The translations under genes and the position numbers were made by a program. DNA of 9,861 nucleotides from positions 1 to 9,861 of the forward strand of contig HF994919.1 of the NCBI GenBank assembly GCA_000434295.1, read 5' to 3'. Of the stretch, positions 6,564 to 9,861 are shown piece by piece. Each line of letters starts with the position of its first letter. Position 1 is the first letter of the stretch. Origin of the DNA: Acetobacter sp. CAG:977. GTDB taxonomy: Bacteria > Pseudomonadota > Alphaproteobacteria > CAAGCB01 > CAG-977. The notes under the pieces were generated by a model. That model ran no database searches. It was not told where the DNA came from and saw only the letters and a list, made by a program, of their open reading frames with translations.

Positions 6564-7490
6564 ATGCTTGCAAAAAAAAGATTACTGACACGAAGCGATT
6601 TTGACGGGCTGGTTTGCGCAGCCCTGTTAAAAGAATTAGGTATTATCGATGAAATCCGCTTCGTCCACCCCAAAGATATGCAGGACGGACGCATTTCAAT
6701 TACGGATTCGGATATCACGGCAAATCTGCCGTACGTCGAAGGCGTCTATATCGCTTTTGACCACCATATCAGCGAAGTTTCAAGAGTCATCAGCCCCCCG
6801 AACCATATCGTTTATCCGAACTCGCCCTCAGCCGCCCGCGTCGTTTATGAATATTACGGCGCAGAAGGACGATTTAAAAACATCCCCCCCTCTTTGATGC
6901 AAGCCGTCGATATCGCGGATTCCGCCAAATACACGATGGAACAAATTAAAAATCCGACCGGATGGACTTTGCTGGGCTTTATCATGGATGCCAGAACGGG
7001 GCTGGGACGGTTTAAAAATTTCCGAATCAACAATTACGATTTGATGATGAAGCTGGTCGATTTGTGCCGTACTCAAGACGTCGAAGATATTTTAAAAGAC
7101 CCCGACGTCAAAGAACGCGTCGATTTGTATTTCGACCATCAGGACAAATTCATCGAACAGCTTAAACGTTGCACGCGCATTCATAAAACCGCAGGGCACA
7201 TCTACCTGCGCGACGAAGAAATCATTTATGCCGGCAACCGTTTCATGGTCTATGCCCTGTTCCCGCAAATCAACATATCCGTCCACGAAATTTGGGGCAA
7301 AAACCGCCGTAACGTCGTTTTTGCCGCAGGAAAATCCATTTTTAACCGTACATCGAAAATGAATATCGGCGAATTTATGCTCCATTACGGCGGCGGCGGT
7401 CATGTCGGCGCGGGCACCTGCCAGGTGCCTATCGCGGATGCCCCCAGAATCCGTCAGGAAATCATCACCGCAATGGTACAAGACGTCTAA
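6564..7490 (+). CDS. DHH/DHHA1 family phosphoesterase, copy 1
   Basis: 308 residues of the DHH phosphoesterase superfamily (Mn-dependent hydrolases of phosphodiester or phosphoanhydride bonds: RecJ, nano-RNases/pAp phosphatases, c-di-AMP phosphodiesterases, exopolyphosphatase-like proteins). Motif I is RSDFDGL (10-16; D12, D14), the DHH motif is FDHH (65-68), a further metal-side acid is likely D119 (ADS), and the C-terminal DHHA1 motif is GGGGHVGAGTC (276-286). No CBS or membrane domain, so it is a stand-alone soluble enzyme. Motif I lacks the leading His of the HxDxDG form (it has S11-D12), which together with the near-equal partner gene leaves the substrate open. Start ATG 6564 has GGAG 8 nt away. 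Its paralogue begins 10 nt after its stop. Confidence 0.85.
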   Translation: MLAKKRLLTRSDFDGLVCAALLKELGIIDEIRFVHPKDMQDGRISITDSDITANLPYVEGVYIAFDHHISEVSRVISPPNHIVYPNSPSAARVVYEYYGAEGRFKNIPPSLMQAVDIADSAKYTMEQIKNPTGWTLLGFIMDARTGLGRFKNFRINNYDLMMKLVDLCRTQDVEDILKDPDVKERVDLYFDHQDKFIEQLKRCTRIHKTAGHIYLRDEEIIYAGNRFMVYALFPQINISVHEIWGKNRRNVVFAAGKSIFNRTSKMNIGEFMLHYGGGGHVGAGTCQVPIADAPRIRQEIITAMVQDV

Positions 7491-7500
7491 AAGGAGTGTT

Positions 7501-8448
7501 ATGGCTGAAGATAAATTCAGATTGATTACCCGCAGCGATTTTGACGGTTTGGCTTCCGCCATTTTGTTAAAAGAGCTGGATTTGATAAACGAAGTCAAAT
7601 TCGTCCACCCAAAAGACGTTCAAGACGGTTTGGTCGATATTCAAAAAGGGGATATCACGACGAATCTTCCTTATTCCAAAGCCGCTTCTTATGTCTTTGA
7701 CCACCATATCAGCGAATTGGCGCGCGTCGGACATAAAAGCAATTACTTTTTGGATCCGTCGGCTCCGTCAGCTGCCCGAATTGTTTGGGACAGCTTCGGC
7801 GGAAAAGAACGCTTTAAAAACGTTTCCGAAGAAATGATGAAAGCCGTCGATCAAGCCGATACCGCAAATTACACTCTTGAAGATATTCTGAACCCCAAAG
7901 GATGGACTTTGCTGGCGTTCATCATGGATGCCAGAACGGGGCTCGGACGCTTTCACGACTTCAGAATTTCAAATTATCAGCTGATGATGAATATGATTGA
8001 TCTGTGCCGGCGTTACGATGCCGAAGAAATTCTGGAAATGCCCGACGTCAAAGAACGCGTCGACCTTTATTTCAAATATCAGGACAAATTTAAAGAACAA
8101 CTCAAAAAATGCACGACCGTTCATAAAAATCTGGCATACGTCGATATGTTGAACGAAGACGTTATTTACCCCGGAAACAGATTTATGGTCTATGCTTTGT
8201 TCCCCGAAATCAACATTTCAATGCAATCCATGTGGCGCGTGAACGGTCAACGCATTGTTTTCGCCTTGGGAAAATCCATCCTGAACAAAACAAATATCAT
8301 CAATATCGGAGAACTGATGTTGCAATACGGCGGCGGGGGGCATGCCACGGCGGGAACGTGCCAAATCGATTTAAACGATGCCGCAAAGGTCAAAGACGAA
8401 TTGATCGCCATCCTGACCGATCCGACTTATACGGAACAGGCATCGTAA
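7501..8448 (+). CDS. DHH/DHHA1 family phosphoesterase, copy 2
   Basis: 315 residues, collinear with copy 1 along its whole length and more than half identical by eye; several DNA blocks are near-identical, such as the one coding for DARTGLGRF. The start is ATG 7501 behind AAGGAG (7491-7496); the longer open frame from 7402 would overlap copy 1 and has no such signal. Motifs: RSDFDGL (11-17; D13, D15), FDHH (66-69), QAD (118-120, D120), DARTGLGR (143-150) and GGGGHATAGTC (277-287). All metal-site residues of both copies are intact, so neither looks like a dead subunit. The pair is a 2-gene operon made by tandem duplication and could form homo- or heterodimers. Substrate unknown: oligoribonucleotides, pAp, cyclic dinucleotides and polyphosphate are all possible. 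Confidence 0.87.
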   Translation: MAEDKFRLITRSDFDGLASAILLKELDLINEVKFVHPKDVQDGLVDIQKGDITTNLPYSKAASYVFDHHISELARVGHKSNYFLDPSAPSAARIVWDSFGGKERFKNVSEEMMKAVDQADTANYTLEDILNPKGWTLLAFIMDARTGLGRFHDFRISNYQLMMNMIDLCRRYDAEEILEMPDVKERVDLYFKYQDKFKEQLKKCTTVHKNLAYVDMLNEDVIYPGNRFMVYALFPEINISMQSMWRVNGQRIVFALGKSILNKTNIINIGELMLQYGGGGHATAGTCQIDLNDAAKVKDELIAILTDPTYTEQAS

Positions 8449-8477
8449 AAAAGGCCTCTTTTGAGGCCTTCTTTTTT
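8449..8477. terminator. Bidirectional intrinsic terminator
   Basis: AAGGCCTC (8451-8458), loop TTTT, GAGGCCTT (8463-8470), then CTTTTTT on the plus strand; on the minus strand the hairpin is followed by TTTTTT read through the tail of the DHH stop. It sits between convergent DHH copy 2 and mrp, and its T run overlaps the mrp stop codon. Confidence 0.88.
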
Positions 8478-9294
8478 AAATCTTTTCCAAACCGTCCAAA
8501 AGCTTATCCAAAGCATCCGTTTTGAAAGCTTCTATCTTGCCCTGATCGCAAGCCTGAGCCATTTCGGGATCGATCGGCAGCTTTGCAACCAAAGGAATTC
8601 CGAATTCCTTAGCCGTTTCATCAAGCTTGCTTTTCCCGAAAATTTCAAATTCCTTTCCGCAATCTGGGCATTTAAAATACGACATATTTTCAACGATTCC
8701 CAAAACGGGGATATTCATCATCTTTGCCATTTTAACGGCCTTGGCAACGATCATGGAAACCAATTCCTGAGGCGACGTTACGACGATAATGCCGTCAACG
8801 GGCAAAGACTGAAAAACCGTCAAAGGAACATCCCCCGTTCCGGGAGGCATATCAATAAACATAAAATCAACGTCATTCCAAATAACGTCCGTCCAAAACT
8901 GCTTGACGGCGCCCGCGATAATCGGACCGCGCCACAATACGGGATCCGTATCGTTTTCCAACAACAAATTAACGGACATAATTTCTATTCCGCCGACGCT
9001 CATCGCGGGAAAGACGCCTTGATCGGTGCCCATGGCTTTTTCTTTAATGCCGAATGCTTTGGGAACGGAAGGACCGGTGATGTCGGCATCAAGGACGGCG
9101 ACCTTTTTGCCGCGCCGTTTCATCGCGCAAGCCGTTAACGCCGTAACCATTGATTTTCCGACGCCGCCTTTTCCGCTAACGACGGCGATGACTTTTTTGA
9201 TATTACTGGCGGAGTTCGGTTTTTCTTTTTGAATTTCCGCGCGTTCGGAACAATTTGCGCTGCATGAAGCGCAATCATGGTTGCATTCCGGCAT
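8476..9294 (-). CDS. mrp: Mrp/NBP35 family Fe-S cluster carrier ATPase with N-terminal Cys cluster
   Basis: 272 residues from ATG 9294, chosen because AAGGA lies 6 nt upstream (TTG 9300 would add 2 residues). P-loop Fe-S scaffold and carrier that delivers [4Fe-4S] clusters to apoproteins in the cytoplasm. Visible: deviant Walker A SGKGGVGKS (40-48), LDADITGPS (68-76), FIDMPPGTGD (146-155), TSPQELV (173-179), and the bridging CPDC (209-212) that holds the cluster shared by a dimer. The N-terminal MIP18/DUF59 domain of E. coli Mrp is absent. Instead there is CNHDCASCSANC (C4, C8, C11, C15), a four-cysteine cluster reminiscent of the N-terminal Fe-S site of NBP35 and of short Mrp proteins of anaerobes. 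Monocistronic; it may be transcribed partly by read-through from the tRNA gene. Confidence 0.92.
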   Translation of the reverse strand: MPECNHDCASCSANCSERAEIQKEKPNSASNIKKVIAVVSGKGGVGKSMVTALTACAMKRRGKKVAVLDADITGPSVPKAFGIKEKAMGTDQGVFPAMSVGGIEIMSVNLLLENDTDPVLWRGPIIAGAVKQFWTDVIWNDVDFMFIDMPPGTGDVPLTVFQSLPVDGIIVVTSPQELVSMIVAKAVKMAKMMNIPVLGIVENMSYFKCPDCGKEFEIFGKSKLDETAKEFGIPLVAKLPIDPEMAQACDQGKIEAFKTDALDKLLDGLEKI

Positions 9295-9333
9295 ATTCAA
9301 TCCTTTTTATGTTGACGTTATTAAAGCGTTTCA

Positions 9334-9359
9334 AACAAAAAACTCCCGTAACGGGAGTT
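9334..9359 (-). terminator. Intrinsic terminator of tRNA-Val
   Basis: On the minus strand AACTCCCG (9359-9352), loop TTA, CGGGAGTT (9348-9341), followed by a T run (9342-9334). It starts 3 nt after the CCA end and lies about 45 bp before mrp. Confidence 0.85.
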
Positions 9360-9361
9360 CA

Positions 9362-9436
9362 TGGTGGGCGCAGCAGGGATCGAACCTGCGACCCCTACCG
9401 TGTGAAGGTAATGCTCTACCGCTGAGCTATGCGCCC
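9362..9436 (-). tRNA. tRNA-Val (anticodon CAC)
   Basis: 75 nt with encoded CCA. Acceptor GGGCGCA (9436-9430) pairs with TGCGCCC (9372-9366), followed by discriminator A (9365) and CCA (9364-9362). D stem GCTC/GAGC, anticodon stem TTACC/GGTAG with loop TTCACAC, T stem GCAGG/CCTGC with loop TTCGATC. T33 followed by CAC gives valine for GUG codons. No intron, and no mismatch beyond one G:U in the anticodon stem. Confidence 0.97.
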
Positions 9437-9452
9437 GATAAAGGTCTGTTCT

Positions 9453-9481
9453 CTTATATGATTTTAACTCTTCTCCGTCAA
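9453..9481 (-). promoter_or_regulatory. Strong sigma70 promoter of tRNA-Val
   Basis: Minus strand TTGACG (9481-9476), 17 bp, TATAAG (9458-9453), each 5 of 6. It places the transcription start about 10 nt before the mature 5' end, leaving a short trailer for RNase P to remove. Confidence 0.8.
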
Positions 9482-9495
9482 GCCATCTTTCCCAT

Positions 9496-9559
9496 AAAAA
9501 AAAGAGGATAAAGACATCATCAAAAGGAACCCCTCATCCTTGTTGAATCGTCTTTATCC
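9496..9559 (-). terminator. Long-stem intrinsic terminator of the candidate small RNA
   Basis: On the minus strand GGATAAAGAC (9559-9550) pairs perfectly with GTCTTTATCC (9515-9506), then TCTTTTTTTT. The 34-nt interior pairs further (TCAA/TTGA and AAGGA/TCCTT around an 8-nt loop), so the whole is an extended rod. Confidence 0.65.
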
Positions 9560-9655
9560 CTTAGTTTATCCCTTAGCTAAACAGGAGAGCTGTTATCAAA
9601 AGGAGCCACTAGAAAGAACCGGCAGTCCGAAGCTCCCCTCTTAAAAGACACCCCT
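9517..9655 (-). repeat. Three copies of a 14-bp element plus a tandem 12-bp repeat
   Basis: On the plus strand, CAAAAGGAACCCCT (9521-9534), CAAAAGGAGCCACT (9597-9610) and TAAAAGACACCCCT (9642-9655): copies 2 and 3 match copy 1 at 12 and 11 of 14. On the RNA strand each reads AG(G/T)GG..CCTTTTG-like. Copies 1 and 2 extend to 13 of 15 matches from 9517 and 9593. Separately, TTTATCCCTTAG is repeated exactly in tandem (9553-9564, 9565-9576). Confidence 0.6.
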
Positions 9656-9685
9656 ATCTTTCGAGCCTCTTACTGCCTTGATATT

Positions 9686-9714
9686 TTCATATTACATAAA
9701 ACGCCTCTTGAAAA
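9686..9714 (-). promoter_or_regulatory. Weak candidate promoter of the small RNA
   Basis: On the minus strand TTTTCA (9714-9709), 17 bp, TATGAA (9691-9686), 4 of 6 each. The predicted start falls 2 nt before the GGCAGT stem, which supports it a little. Confidence 0.35.
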
Positions 9715-9735
9715 ATGTGACGACCGTCATCTTTT

Positions 9736-9763
9736 TTGAACTTTTTTATTTCTTTTTGATAAT
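9736..9763 (+). promoter_or_regulatory. Candidate promoter of the FAD oxidoreductase gene
   Basis: TTGAAC (9736-9741), 16 bp, GATAAT (9758-9763, 5 of 6), about 33 nt of leader, then GGAG (9792-9795) 7 nt before ATG 9803. A short inverted repeat, TGAC-GACC-GTCA (9718-9729), lies just upstream of the -35 and may be an operator. Confidence 0.5.
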
Positions 9764-9802
9764 TCCGCTGATACCTTCCTGTTTTGTTCGCGGAGTTGAC
9801 TT

Positions 9803-9861
9803 ATGGAAAATGTCTTTGATTTAGCCGTCATCGGCGCCGGCGCGTCAGGATTGACGGCGGC
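9803..9861 (+). CDS. FAD-dependent oxidoreductase (HI0933/BaiN-like), N-terminus only
   Basis: Nineteen complete codons before the window ends: MENVFDLAVIGAGASGLTA, then a partial codon. GAGASGL is the Rossmann dinucleotide-binding loop of FAD/NAD(P) flavoproteins, and the Ala-Ser-Gly-Leu form is common in the HI0933/BaiN family of NAD(P)/FAD-dependent oxidoreductases. The start is supported by GGAG at 7 nt spacing and by the upstream promoter. The exact family cannot be settled from so few residues; other flavoproteins share this loop. Confidence 0.75.
   Translation, partial: MENVFDLAVIGAGASGLTA

Larger units (their letters stand above)
9495..9679 (-). ncRNA. Candidate structured small RNA, about 185 nt
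   Basis: No gene covers 9482-9802. On the minus strand the region has the parts of a free-standing small RNA: a candidate promoter (9714-9686), a predicted start near 9679, and a long 3' hairpin followed by T8 (9506-9559 and 9496-9503). Internally GGCAGT (9677-9672) pairs with ACTGCC (9626-9621) and AACAG (9594-9590) with CTGTT (9584-9580). A competing pairing joins GGAGC (9636-9632) to GCTCC (9606-9602), so the fold could switch or form a pseudoknot. It contains three copies of a TCCTTTT-type (anti-Shine-Dalgarno) element. I do not recognise it as 6S RNA, SRP RNA, RNase P RNA or tmRNA. Longest plus- and minus-strand frames here are very short. Inferred, not proven. Confidence 0.5.

Noticed and set aside
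8461..9138. 225-codon plus-strand frame opposite mrp
   Set aside because: Mirrors the clear Mrp protein on the minus strand; no ribosome binding site and Arg/His/Asn-rich shadow composition.
9306..9334. Minus-strand TTGAAA-17-CATAAA before mrp
   Set aside because: Start of transcription would fall near 9299, inside or after the ribosome binding site AAGGA (9305-9301), giving a transcript without it; more likely chance.
9281..9511. 76-codon plus-strand frame across the tRNA gene
   Set aside because: Its core is the classic spurious peptide made by reading a tRNA gene antisense.
9717..9737. Plus-strand terminator reading TGAC/GTCA then T6
   Set aside because: Stem of only 4-5 pairs; better read as a possible operator next to the downstream promoter.
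1..9861. CRISPR array, insertion sequence or prophage genes
   Set aside because: No regularly spaced repeats, transposase motifs or phage structural genes were found; the repeated stretches are explained by the HNH and DHH paralogues and the small-RNA repeats.

Overview
The window looks like a chromosomal segment from an alphaproteobacterium, perhaps one of the uncultivated, host-associated Rhodospirillales-like lineages with moderate GC. The basis is modest: housekeeping genes with proteobacterial character (add, pdxY), TTGAC/TATAAT-type promoters, intrinsic terminators, and an Mrp protein of a form often met in anaerobes. I could not search a database, so taxonomy is inference.

Layout, left to right. 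Positions 1-365 (minus) hold the 5' part of a lipoprotein gene that runs off the window. It is divergent from an adenosine-deaminase-family gene (656-1933, plus), which has a good promoter preceded by a perfect tandem 9-bp repeat and ends in an intrinsic terminator. A HEGTH zinc-metallopeptidase-like gene follows (2111-3274, plus). Its natural start (ATG 2008, with a ribosome binding site) is in another frame, separated from the main ORF by an A8 tract. A symmetrical terminator then separates it from a minus-strand block of four genes: a small Cys-rich lipoprotein (6098-6418), pdxY (5246-6094), and two tandem paralogous HNH nucleases (4214-5161 and 3355-4203).

Divergent from that block are two tandem paralogous DHH/DHHA1 phosphoesterases (6564-7490 and 7501-8448), 10 nt apart. 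A bidirectional terminator separates them from an Mrp/NBP35-type Fe-S carrier ATPase (8476-9294, minus), which carries an N-terminal four-cysteine cluster. Upstream on the minus strand come tRNA-Val(CAC) with terminator and strong promoter, then a gene-free stretch of about 320 bases (9482-9802). Most of that stretch looks like a 185-nt minus-strand structured small RNA with its own promoter and terminator. The window ends in the first 19 codons of an FAD-dependent oxidoreductase (plus).

The metabolic genes are ordinary: purine salvage, pyridoxal salvage and Fe-S assembly. The parts worth attention are the two gene duplications (HNH pair, DHH pair), the probably frameshifted metallopeptidase beside the nucleases, and the candidate small RNA with three copies of an anti-Shine-Dalgarno-like element.
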